Origin: Paracyclopina nana
Lineage: Eukaryota; Arthropoda; Copepoda; Cyclopoida; Cyclopettidae
Reading direction: 5' to 3'
DNA length: 64,000 nucleotides
NCBI GenBank assembly: GCA_019096065.1
Contig: JAGUCH010000002.1
Coordinates: 5,840,501 to 5,904,500 of the forward strand
Shown here piece after piece: positions 1 through 10,745 of this stretch (within the stretch, counting starts at the first letter, position 1; every line of letters begins with the position of its first letter). The notes under the pieces are model-generated. The model was not told where the DNA came from. It searched no databases and worked only from the letters and a program-made list of their open reading frames with translations. Both the position numbers and the translations under genes were made by a program.

Positions 1-780
1 GAGGAGGTTTATCCACAAGTTACAAAAGCCCAGAGGAGCCTGAAGAATTTGCCTATAAAAGATACCGAAGTTTGTTAGACAAAGAAGTTCCTCAACTCTT
101 TTCAGGCAAGTACAGGATCATCACAGAATTTGGCAGGTCCCTGCTTCTCAAGGCCGGAAAGTCCTTGACAAGAATTAATTACATCAAACATTGGTTGCCC
201 GACCTGGCTGCACCAATTTGCCTCACTCACATCGGGGCTAACCAGTTCCCAAGGGAGGTGTATCTGCCCCACATTTGGAATCACAGATTCTCAGCCTTGG
301 ATGGGAAAAGTGGAAAAGCCAAGGAAGCTAGTGGTGATGACTTGGTCAGCTATGAATTGGCTGGGCCTTTGTGCTTCCAGGTAAGAAAAACCAACTGCTT
401 CTCAGGAGGCTGTGGAATTCCCATGGAAACCATTGAAAACTACTGCTAAAAAGTTTACTTCATGAAAGATCCACTCAGGATAAAGAAAAAAACCTGAAAC
501 AACAACGGTGAAATATTTTTCTTTCTCTATTCTAAAGGGCGACTTCTTGGGCCATAACGTGGCCTTGCCCAGGCTGCAGAGTGGTGACATCATTGTTGTT
601 CACGACACTGGCGGCTACTGCATGTCAATGTACAGCAAGTACAACTCCATCACTCCGAGCCCTGTGTATGGCTACGAAAAGGGCGAGTTTGGCTACAAAA
701 TTTGGTGCTTTAAGGAAAGGGAGACAGCTGAGGAAACTTTGGCGTTCTGGGGCAATGCCTATCCTAGAATTGTCAACTAG
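1..780 (+). CDS. Diaminopimelate/ornithine decarboxylase-family PLP enzyme, C-terminal part (5' end off window)
   Basis: Two exons are visible: 1-380 (open at the window edge, frame starting at base 3) and 538-780. They are joined by a 157-nt GT-AG intron in phase 0; stop TAG is at 778-780. The protein has the C-terminal beta-barrel signature of group IV PLP decarboxylases (LysA/SpeA/ODC fold): EFGRS (the usual EPGR motif), GPLCFQGD spanning the splice junction (family GPxCxxGD, whose Cys completes the active site of the partner subunit) and HDTGGYCMSMYSKYNS (family DxGAYxxSMxSxYN, contacting cofactor and substrate). True diaminopimelate decarboxylases carry CESGD; here it is CFQGD, so the substrate may differ. 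The N-terminal TIM barrel with the PLP lysine lies upstream of the window. Animals do not make lysine, so the role is unknown. The family call is secure, the substrate is not. Confidence 0.85.
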
Positions 781-900
781 TTTCAAGATGGATGACTTTT
801 CACCACTTTCTTCTTCTCCCTGAAGAAGAGGAAGAAGAAGAGAAGGAGAACAAGTTCTGTTGTACAACAATTTTAGCTCGCAGCTGCTTGTGGGGCTTGA

Positions 901-906
901 AATAAA
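901..906 (+). promoter_or_regulatory. Poly(A) signal AATAAA of the decarboxylase gene
   Basis: A canonical AATAAA lies 121 nt after the decarboxylase stop codon, a normal short 3' UTR distance. No closer copy was seen on the plus strand. Confidence 0.6.
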
Positions 907-3900
907 TCAAGGAGCCAATTTGAAAAAAGGGAGACCCTCCTTAGCAAATGGGGAAAGCCATCTTGTTTTAAACAGCGGTGGCCAGCAAACCGCTCATAAT
1001 GTCAATGTCTAGGATTATTCGAGCGTTCGTGAGAATATACTGGAGGGGAGCACATTGATTTCATCTGTGTTAGTATTGTTATTAGCCCTATTTCTATAAT
1101 GGCTTTCCTGTGGAATACGAGCTGAGCAGACGGTTTTTGGCTTCGTCATGTGGCAGCAATGACCAACTGAGATAAGGGTAGTATAGGGTATATAAGACTG
1201 AAGCACTAAAGCCAATATAACCTTAAGACTGCTCTCTGGAGTTTATGAGCAGAGCTGGCAACAACTTTTCACCCAAAACTCCGTTTTCTCTTTCCTAGTA
1301 AGGGCCAGCTCATTTTTATAGCCAAATAAAGCCCAAGAATATTGCCAGTATTCGTCATGGAGATGCTAAGCTCCAGGTTTCCTTTTTATCATTGAAAGCG
1401 CTTTGAGCAAAATTGCCCAAGCACAGTGGGTTTATTTGACGATTTCACGCGCACGGAAAAAAGTCGCGAAATCAACGTAGCATCCCTTTCTTAATGGCCG
1501 TAAGCTAAAAATATTGCATCTTAGCACCCGGGAGAGCTGGTGACCGCAGCCAATTCTGGTGGATAATCATTTTATGCTATTAGTTTGACTTCCCTGACTT
1601 TGTCACTCAATTGGAGTCGTTTGGAATCAAAAGTTATGGAAGCCTTAATTTTTGCTCAATTTGTGCAAAATTGCTGTTCTATCAAAATTACCCAAGCCAT
1701 TTATAGCCCAAAATTTATTGTTTCTGAGCCAAATTTGAATTCTTATCTGTCAATTGACACTAATTTGGGCTCTTTTGGTAGCCTAGAAGTCAAACAAATT
1801 AAAAGCTGAAAATTACTGCTAAAATCGGAAATCTGTGTTTTGGCGGAATTTCTCTTGCGCGTCAAATCGGCTTTTTGATCCACTGTGCCAAGACAACAAT
1901 TGTCTCCTTTTCAGGTGAGAAAAATTGATTTATGTCAACGATAACAAACTACGAGCGAAATATTATGGCGTACTGCATGAAAGGGCTGACAGTACCCATA
2001 CAGCTCCAAGTCAAATTACTAAGTAAAACTAAATAAAGCAAACATGAGGGATATGCGCCTGAAACTTTCACAGGCCTAGCATTCGGTAAAACAGCCTTTT
2101 GAGTACTACGTTAAGAAAAATAAATCTTACCGAGCAACTTAATTTGGTCCAGTTCCACACCACTTGGGAGACAAATCCAATTGAACTTCCAGATTGAAAA
2201 AGTTGTCCAATTAATGATTGCTTCGGTATGGAATGAGTGTATCTTGAAGCCTCGATCTGCATTGGCAAGAAAAAAGGTTGTTTAAGTCCCACTGAACTGC
2301 ACTGCACTGAAAAGTATGAGCTAGTAAAGACGGGTATGAGAATTAGCGCCAAAAAGTTCTCAGTTTCTGCATTTGCCTCCTAGCTCATTTGAAGGTGGTT
2401 CGTGGCGGCCAAGTTGTGTTGGCTTTGCACTTTTCATCAATGGGAGCAGCATATTTGCTATGATGTGATTGGCAAACTTTCCTATGGGACTGTATTTCAA
2501 ATGGTTGAAATCATGGCTCCATTCTGGCTTTGCCATATTGCTCCAGGGAATCCTGTCTGTCTCGTATTTCAGAGGGAGAAGTTGGAACTTTTCTTTGCAT
2601 TAGCAAAGTTGCCACTTCAATTTGCTGCTTTTGCTGCTGCCTTTGCCGCGGCTGTTGTTGTTGTGGTACTTCTTGTGTGTGGACTTCGTCTCAAGAGAGC
2701 CACATTCAGAATGGGGTAGTCATGGCACGAAACTGGCCTTTGCCAGGCATAAATCTGCCTAATGGCCTTAAAGGGTAAACTACTAATGTGGCAGCTTTAT
2801 TAGCAGGCCTTAAAAGGCTACCGAGTTTGTTGCTGTCATCCAAACTTAAAATTGACACGGAAAGACGAGAATCCCCGCCTTTTGCTCTTGTTGATAATCG
2901 CTTCTTCGCTTGTTTGTTCTTGTTCAGTTTGTTGTTGTTTTGGCCTAGCGTGCGCCGAGTTCACCCACGCGCTGACCTCTAATCGCGCATGCGCACTTCG
3001 CAGAGTGCCCGAAAGCCAAAAGTTGGGCTAGAAATCCTCGAGTTTTTCATGCAAAATTGACAATTCATCATTGGATTCCCCTCCTTTTTTAGATTCGTAA
3101 GATGTGACTTTTGAAAAGACATGACGAGATGATGACACCGATAAAGAATTGTACTACAATGTATGGTACTGCAAGGGGGAAATGTCGACTAGCTACAAAA
3201 GGAGATCAGTACTACGTCTGGAGGAAAAGGTCCTTACCAGCCCTGATTTTTGGCTACTTCTGGCGCTCACAACATCTTCTTCAGTCGACTCCACTTGAGA
3301 GCTTTTGAACCACTTTCCAATTTATTATCACATGGTGAAGTAGGATGCTGCTGCTATTGGATTTGCATAATAAAAGCGGCCAGATCTTTCAACTTTTTCC
3401 GTCTCCGCTTGGATGTACCAAAATTGTAATCAACGAAATTGATTTGTAGCGAATAAAAGAGCGCTAAGCTTTGAGCGCGCCATTAGCATAACAGGTGTCA
3501 GTAAATTATGGCGTGAAAGCATTAGCAAAAGCTCCCTAATTAAAGTCACAAGATGTTGTTGCGCGACATTTGAAATTCATGAGTCAGGCAGTTAAATAAA
3601 ACATGCCAAAGTTTGCTGCGTAAGCTAAAATAGCGTTTTGGTCAAATTTGTGCATGGAGAATCAATGCACATTTTTATTGTCTTCTTAAGGAAACTAATG
3701 GCATCAGGTCGCTAAGTGATAAAACCTGTTGGTATTGAGCTCAAAGAGGCAGTCTATAGGGCTTTATAATAATGATGATAGTATGGCTCGTGAAAAGGCA
3801 ATTGCAATCTCAGTTCAAGCACACAGTGAAGTGTATCTTGATTCGTAAATTGATCCCAAAGGAATAACCCCAGCAGATGAGGCTCCACTATACGTACGTA

Positions 3901-5770
3901 GATCCGTACAGAGTATGTGCATTGCCTATACTTTTGAAAGCTGGAAAAAGTCCCCTTTTTTCCCCTACCCTTACTAATGAAAGTTTGATGCAGAATTCTG
4001 TCAAAAACAACATCTGTACTTCTCTTTTCGGCAAAAAGCAAAATCAATAACGAGAGCCAATTCCAGTCATTGAGAATAATTCATGCAGGGAGATTTGACG
4101 TGGTTGAAATGCCACGTGGTCAGAAATTATTTCTTTGCGGCGGAAAAGAAACGCAATTTTGAAAAACCTGTTCTCCCATACAGATGAAATTCCCGCTCTC
4201 ATGCTTCGCGTCACTGTAGAAGTATCTAGGAAAAGAAAATACAGAAAGACCTGGAGGCAACAAGAATTTACGAAGATTGGCTTTTTTGCCTTCTATTCTT
4301 GCCATCATATTGAAGTTGAGATTTCATCTCTTTTGACATCATATTACTCCAGGGAAGGAAACAAGCTTACTTACATGTATAAAACCATAAAAAATTCCCT
4401 TCTTTTCGGCTGGTGCAGCTATGAAAACATGCGCGAGATGAGTTAACAAGTCTACTTCCGTGTAATCCTACGCCTGTAGTAGTATGTACGTATAGTAAGG
4501 CAAGAAAAAGCAATTTGGCACGTCCAGTATTCGTTGTCGTCGCGTGGATTTGGAATTCACCAGGCATTGTTTCATTAGAGCCTCATTCAAGACTCTGATG
4601 CCACTTCTGGTAGTGGTCGTACCATGCAGGGGAAATTCTTATTTGGTGACTTTTTGCTGGGAGAGTGTGTGGCCAGTCAATTTCACGAACCATTGATTGC
4701 TATTCTGCTGACAGATGGAGATTGTTGCTCCTGCCACAGCTTTCTTCACCAGCTAACAAGCCCTAATTTCAATTCAGTTTTAAGTTTTTGAAACCTCCCA
4801 AAAGCCCTCTATTTTCCCCATTAGTCGGGCTAGCACAAAAAGTAAGACAACAAAAATACGGTTTGGGTTTTTGACGTCATCTTCAGGGAATATTCAGCCT
4901 ATTGATGTGTGCGTTTCATCTTTTTTTCCATTGAAAGCTGAATTTTGCATATCAAGCACTCATTGAAGCGTGGCCCATATGGTTGTCTGAGCGCGAAACA
5001 TTTTTTGACATGACAAGAGTTTCAATGCTGCGGACATTTTTCCTAGAGTAATTTTGTAGGAGGGGAGAAAAAGGCCGGAGGCCAAGGCCAACAACACTCG
5101 CCCAGCCAGAATGGCAATTAGCTCATAAAGCCTTTTCCTGAGATGTCATGAGAGGAAATCATGTGTGTGTGTGTGTTTCGTCAAACATGGCATCCCTTCA
5201 GGCATTAGAAGAACGTGAGCACCTTAGGAGACATGTTAAAAAGGCACTACAGACGGTTTTCTGCTAGAAAAATAATGGCAGCTTTCTGCAAAGGCTTTTC
5301 CGTATGTAAGAATCATATATGAAATATGGCTTTGTGACGCGCATGCTTTTAAAAAAAATTGCATTTCCATATTTAAAGAATTCGCAAATCGTGGTAGTTT
5401 CATGGCTTCAATAATAAATGGTTGCACCCATTTGGGTTCCGCTAAAGTGCAATCATGCAAGGTAATTCACTTTGAAAAAGCTACGTTCGCTATGAAAAAA
5501 TCGATCTTTTATTATTGCATGCAACCATTCTATCTGTTTGCTAATTAACCTTGCTTTGTGCAACAGCAACAATTTTCATGTCACCACCAATTATGATAGC
5601 CATAAAAATAAATGCATTTGTGCACTTTTTCGGCCGCCGCCACAAGATCCTCACAAAAGTGCCTTACGTTTAGCGTGGCATTTTTGCCTTTTTGTCATTG
5701 CCCCACTCCCTATATGCTACCTGCACTCATCCCCCATATACTGAGACGTGACATGAATTCAACCTCAGAA
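907..5770. other. Intergenic DNA, no gene seen
   Basis: Only short ORFs without recognisable domains occur here. A CTG/GTT-rich low-complexity run lies at about 2619-2664 and a short TG run near 5162-5176. Nothing else stands out. Confidence 0.5.
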
Positions 5771-5775
5771 TATAA

Positions 5776-5984
5776 GGCCGTTCTCATATTGCCGGAAAAA
5801 GCTAAGCTAAGGTAAAAATAGCTAAGCTAAGGTGAAAATAGCTAAGCAAATGCTCAACATTTCAAGCAAAGTAGCTGCTTTTTGTGAATGTTGAGCGAAA
5901 AAACCGGTTTTCGTTGCATAATTTTTACCTTAGCTTAGCTAGTTTTACCTTAGCTTAGCTTTTTCCATCAATATGAGAACGGCC
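5776..5984. mobile_element. 209-bp MITE with terminal inverted repeats and TATAA target duplication
   Basis: The ends are mirror images: GGCCGTTCTCATATTG at 5776-5791 and CAATATGAGAACGGCC at 5969-5984. Both are flanked directly by TATAA (5771-5775 and 5985-5989), which reads as a 5-bp target-site duplication. Inside each arm is a doubled module (GCTAAGCTAAGGT with A-rich spacers on the left, its complement ACCTTAGCTTAGC on the right), so the whole element can fold into one long hairpin around a centre near 5880. There is no coding capacity. Size, TIRs and TSD define a non-autonomous DNA transposon; the superfamily is not assigned. Confidence 0.85.
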
Positions 5985-5989
5985 TATAA

Positions 5990-8900
5990 GGTTGAAGCGT
6001 ATATGTACCATATAGAATCTGCCTCTATGGACTGTGTATATGCAATAGAACTACATATGCCTACCTGCTTTTGAAAATGTGTTTGACTTTCCAGATTGAT
6101 TCTGATCGCTCTGTCAACTTACAAATCGAGTTGCGGAAAACTTACTGAGATTACAGCACATTATGACAGCTGAAAATAGGTATCTACTTTGCAAATTAAT
6201 ATCTGGGCTTGACACTTTTAGCATGAGAAGAGTTGTTTGCAGCTAGCTTGTTTTCTGCTGCCTAAAGCGCAAAAAGGGTACTTTATGAGTATCCTTTGAA
6301 CAGATTTTCAAAAGAATTGCTACTGCATTTTAAAAAAGCTCCTTCTACCTAGGATATGGATGGGGGCAAAAAAAGATTCTGTTGCTCAGTAGAGAAAATA
6401 GGAACTGTCAAGATCCTCATTCAGCAAGTTGGCACTTTTCACTTTGAACTTGTTGTAGCTCTCTGCTGCAAGTTTATCAGGCAAAAAAAGCAGCCATAGA
6501 TTGTGTGTGTGTGTGTGTGTGTGTGCATGCAGGGAAAGTCGACCTATTACATACTCTGCTATACTATCTAGCATAATTTAGGGACTGTCATTTCCAGGGT
6601 GGCAAATTCCATCTTAGACCAAGTGAATGGAAAACGCTGAGAGCAACAGCTGAATGGGATATAGGCGCGTAAAAGGGGGAGACGAAGAAAATGAAATGGA
6701 AATTAGGTTCATCGTAGGACATCTACCCCAATAAATACAATCCAAATGAAAGCACGCGAATTTTCTAACCAAATCCTTAAGGCTGTCCATGTACTACTAG
6801 AACTTCCACGACGGACACAAGTGTAAGCAATTATGTGAAAGCCCCAGCCATTATGCACTCATTTGTGTGACCACGGTGCTCCTCTCATAACTTTGCCATC
6901 ATAGTCCAAAGGGGGTAACTAGAGACGCTCTTTGGGGAAAGAAAAGCTGCCTTAAAATAGGAGAGGTCACGAAATGTTACAAAATACACTCTCTCTAATA
7001 CTAATCAGATGAAGATTTTTGTATTTATTCGGCCATGTACAGCTCAAGGCTGAAGTTATTCTCCCTTCTAACAGTATCTCTAAGTGGTATGGAGTTTGTG
7101 ATGTTGACCATCCACACCATAAACTTACCACTAAAATTATGACCTTAGACAAGAAGACATCATGGCTTAACTTGATACCACCATACGTGGTGGTATCATC
7201 CACAACTTGGACCATATCCTCTAAAGTGGAGGTTTTTAAAAGAAATTGCTCAAAAATAATTTTGCTGGCTGAGCATAATTATCTAGATCTGAGCTAAATG
7301 CAATAGTGCAATTAAAAGTTCCTGAGACCAATTTGAACTTGTCATTCAGTATGAAGCTAGCAGTAATTCAGAAGTCAAAAGTATGCATTTTACCATTTGG
7401 TTTAGTGGTTTTTAGCTCTGAGGAAGCATGGTGCAAAAGTGCCAAAAAAGGGAAATCATGATAGATGTCGCTGCTTTTTGCTTGTTTATTTTTTGACACG
7501 CGCATGATGAAGACCATGTATATACACACTATACTATATACCACACACAGTTGACATATATGCACTCTGAGTTGCATACCAAGCAGCTAGCTGCGAGCAT
7601 GTTGTCCCAACCATCATCTTGTTCTCAACTTCATCCCTCTTGGGCTGTTTTTGGAATGGTGTTTGTTGTCTCATGAGGATTGCGGATACGTTCACTGAAT
7701 ACAGAACCATGCGGAAAAGACGTTCTGTTAATCTGTAATTTCATATACCGGCATGTATGCCCTGCAAGCTAAGCACAACTGCGAAAGGAGGGTGGAAAAT
7801 TATTGCTGAGCATCTCATTTTTAATCCAGGAGCATGAGGGGTGTTCCCTCGCAGCTGGCAATAAATAAACAAACCACTTTCTTAATGAACAGCTAAAAGA
7901 GGTGGCTAGCTAGATTCTCTCAAAATTGAAATATGTATGGAAAACAGAACAAAGCTTTAATTTCGCAAATATCATGAAACGTAGCATCCTGGCTTTAGTG
8001 GGAATCTTTTTGTAGTGGAAAACAGGCCAGGCGCTGAGGTGGATTATCATTTTTGCTGCAGTTTCTCCATCTGTGAGCCGAGTCATGAAACTCTGCACCA
8101 AAGTCCACTTTTTCATCTCCCTTAGCTCCTTTTCCTAGCTATCCCATCAACTGAAGGTTTTTTTGTGTGATATTTTATGGTTACCCGCAGTTGCCCTCGA
8201 AGGCTTGTGTTACTCTGACCTAAATTACACACTTTTTCATTGTTACGAAAAATATGGATGGTGCTTTTATTCAATCAGCCAATACATAGAAGTCCCTTTC
8301 TACGTTGAAAAGTGCGAAAGCCAAACGGAACATCAGCCTGAAAGGCCTAAAATTGATGTGAATGCAGTTTTAGTCAGGCCCTAAAAGTCTAGAGTCGCTA
8401 TGCTGCAACTGGTAATAATAAAGTTTTGGCGCCAAAATTCAATCCTCCATACGGAACAATTTTTGTGTGTGCCAAGTTTGCGCACAAACTACATAGTACT
8501 ACATTGTGCAGTCTGGTACTGGGGGAGGTAACTCAATCAAAGGCTCGTTTGGCCATGTCTTTGTGTCCTCTTTGAGAGAGAGCGAGCAGGAAATCTCATT
8601 GAAGATGGAGTTTCAAAGAGACAGTACTACCATATAATATGGGTTCGGTTGTGGAAGGGAGACCTCATTCGGCTAAGAGAAAAGTCGACCCAAACCACAC
8701 CAAAGGGTCACTTTTAATCATGTTATGCTCGGCTAAGCTGCGCACCACTGCACAGAAATCTAATCAAAATAGTCAAAATATTGTCTGCGCTAACAAGGCC
8801 AAAATAGTGGCAGATATGCCAGCAAATTCTGTAAATGCCAAATCCGCGCGAGCAAGTTCCCAGAATATGGATGTTGTATTTTAGTCTATGGTAAATATTT

Positions 8901-10043
8901 GATTAGAAAGCCAATTTGGCTGGCTTCACTAGTAGTGCGCTCGCGTGGCACAGCATAGTTAATTATCATTTAGATGCGTCTTCAGTCACCTTAACAATTA
9001 AGCATCTGGCATCACAACGAGTTGGATGCCAATTACCCAGTCCTGATGCGTACATACGTAGCATATATTCCAGCTAGGGGTTAAAATCAATATAGAACGA
9101 GAAAGCTGATACTAATGGCCTCATTGACAGCATGGAAGCTGCAGCCTCGATTAGGCTGGTCATTGCGTTTTTTTTTATGTTGGACATCTTGTACTCCAAT
9201 TAAAAGTGGACATAGATGGCCTTTCCAGTTGGCTGAGTTTTCAGAAACAAAGGGTACACACTGAATGCACATGGCCATAAATCAAAGCCAGGCAGAAATC
9301 CCTTTTTGGGTGCATAAAGCATTTACTCACCCCCATTTTATTGCTGTACAACCAGGGCTATTACAGCTACTATTTCAGGATATTATTACTTATTTCCCCT
9401 CTCACTCCTTATGGCTCCAGTTCCCATTCTTAATGTTTGGCAGGCTTTGACACACTGTAGCGCAACAATAGTGGTGCTGTTATACGTACAACAGAGTATG
9501 CTGGCTGTCCAGAATTAGATTTATGATTTTCGTATTAAAAAAGGGGAGAAAGCTTGTAATAGTATCGTAGGAAACGACCCAAGAAGCATGGTTATTGCTC
9601 AGTGTGCTGGGAGAGGTTTCAGCAGTTATGATCTGAAATGTATTTTCAAACAGGCGCATTTCAGCTTAGCGCAAAATACAATTGGTAGCTTTTCTGCTGG
9701 AATGCACAAAGGAGCCTTAAACAGGGTTGAACGATATCCTAGCAACCTGAAAATATCAAAGGATATGTGTCCACCCCTTCTAGTCAGATAGATGATGGTC
9801 AAAAAGCATCCTGTGTGATAGGGGTAAATGGTTAAATATTTCATCCGTTGTAGACAGAGAAAATGCAGCAAAAGGGTGCATGCATTAAATTGGGGGATAC
9901 TAGATGTTATCATGACAATATACTTTTTGCAGTATAGCTCTGCAGTGAGACCCTGTCAAAGGCCATTTCCAAGTGGAGACATTGCTGGCAATTACATGAG
10001 ACATTAAGAAAACTCCAGAGAAAATATGAGGGAAGAAAGAAAA
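5990..10043. other. Intergenic DNA with a TG microsatellite and a small hairpin, no gene seen
   Basis: Contains a (TG)12 microsatellite at 6502-6525 and a perfect 10-bp stem hairpin at 7174-7197. ORFs here are short and unlike any family I recognise. Confidence 0.5.
6502..6525. repeat. (TG)12 microsatellite
   Basis: An uninterrupted TG dinucleotide run of 24 bases. Confidence 0.95.
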
Positions 10044-10255
10044 GGAGAATAATAGTTCCCTACCCCCTCAGCAAAAGTTAGGCCCCAAGAAAAATTCCTG
10101 AGAGGTCGGGAAAGATTTGAGAACCGAGCAACTATTTTTCATCCGAGCGCAGCGAGGAAATGAAAAATGTGCAAGGTTCTCAAATCTTTCCCGGCCAATC
10201 AGGGATTTTTCGCGGGGCCTAACTTTGCTGAGGGTGGTAGGGATTCATTTTTCTC
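10044..10255. repeat. Large foldback (palindromic) element
   Basis: The left arm, about 10044-10125, is inversely repeated by the right arm, about 10170-10255. For example CCCTCAGCAAAAGTTAGGCC pairs with GGCCTAACTTTGCTGAGGG, and GGGAAAGATTTGAGAACC with GGTTCTCAAATCTTTCCC. The spacer contains its own small inverted repeat (ATTTTTCAT ... ATGAAAAAT). Arms are about 70-80 nt with a few mismatches and indels. It looks like a foldback or MITE-type relic; no coding sequence and no clear TSD. Confidence 0.7.
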
Positions 10256-10745
10256 TACCAATAAACGCAAATCCTTGGTAGCTTGAAATTCCAAGATCAT
10301 CGCGACCTAAAAATTCGACGCGCTACTACGCAAGCCAGTGTGACGTCAGAAAGAAAAGCGAGCAATGTTCATTAGTGATGGAACGAATTTTTAAAATCGA
10401 GTTTGAGTTATATGCTTATGTAGTCTGAGTCGAGTTCCAACTCGTTCCATCACTAATGTTCAGGCATTCAGCAATGCAGCTCGCAGACGCAAAGAAAACT
10501 GGTGATCTTTGCAAATTTTGGAGGAAATGTTTGACAATTTGGCTTGATTTTGCACCTTTTCTTATTGGTTGACGGCTGTAAACAAAAAAATATTACATAC
10601 TTTTTAGTTTAATAGCGAATTGGCCGGGTGACATTTTTTTTCCCGGGAAAAAATAATCCCTGGTGCGAGAAAAAGCTGAGAAACATTTGGAAATTGAAAG
10701 CCTACCTGGGATTTGCGGTTACTGGTAGAGAAAATCTGGGATTTC
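10249..10745. mobile_element. TIR-bounded non-autonomous element (about 0.5 kb), host of a nested MITE
   Basis: The left end, about 10249-10293, and right end, about 10690-10737, are inverted copies: TTTCTCTACCA then ATAAACGCAAATCC on the left, and on the opposite strand at the right TTTCTCTACCA then GTAACCGCAAATCC. Identity over some 45 nt is roughly 80 percent by eye, so the copy is old. A separate small MITE lies inside it at 10372-10456. No ORF. It abuts the foldback at 10044-10255, so both may be parts of one larger composite. No clean TSD was found. Confidence 0.6.
10372..10456. mobile_element. 85-bp hAT-like MITE nested in the larger element
   Basis: The 15-nt terminal inverted repeats are TTAGTGATGGAACGA (10372-10386) and TCGTTCCATCACTAA (10442-10456). 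Taking the ends as TAGTGATGG, the flanks are ATGTTCAT (10365-10372) and ATGTTCAG (10456-10463), an 8-bp duplication with one mismatch. An 8-bp TSD and a TAGTG-type terminus are typical of hAT elements. The interior has GAGTC/GAGTT stutters and no coding sequence. Confidence 0.8.

Noticed and set aside
10631-10653. AT-rich palindrome around CCCGGG
   Set aside because: Mostly T-run against A-run; lies within the older TIR element and needs no separate explanation.
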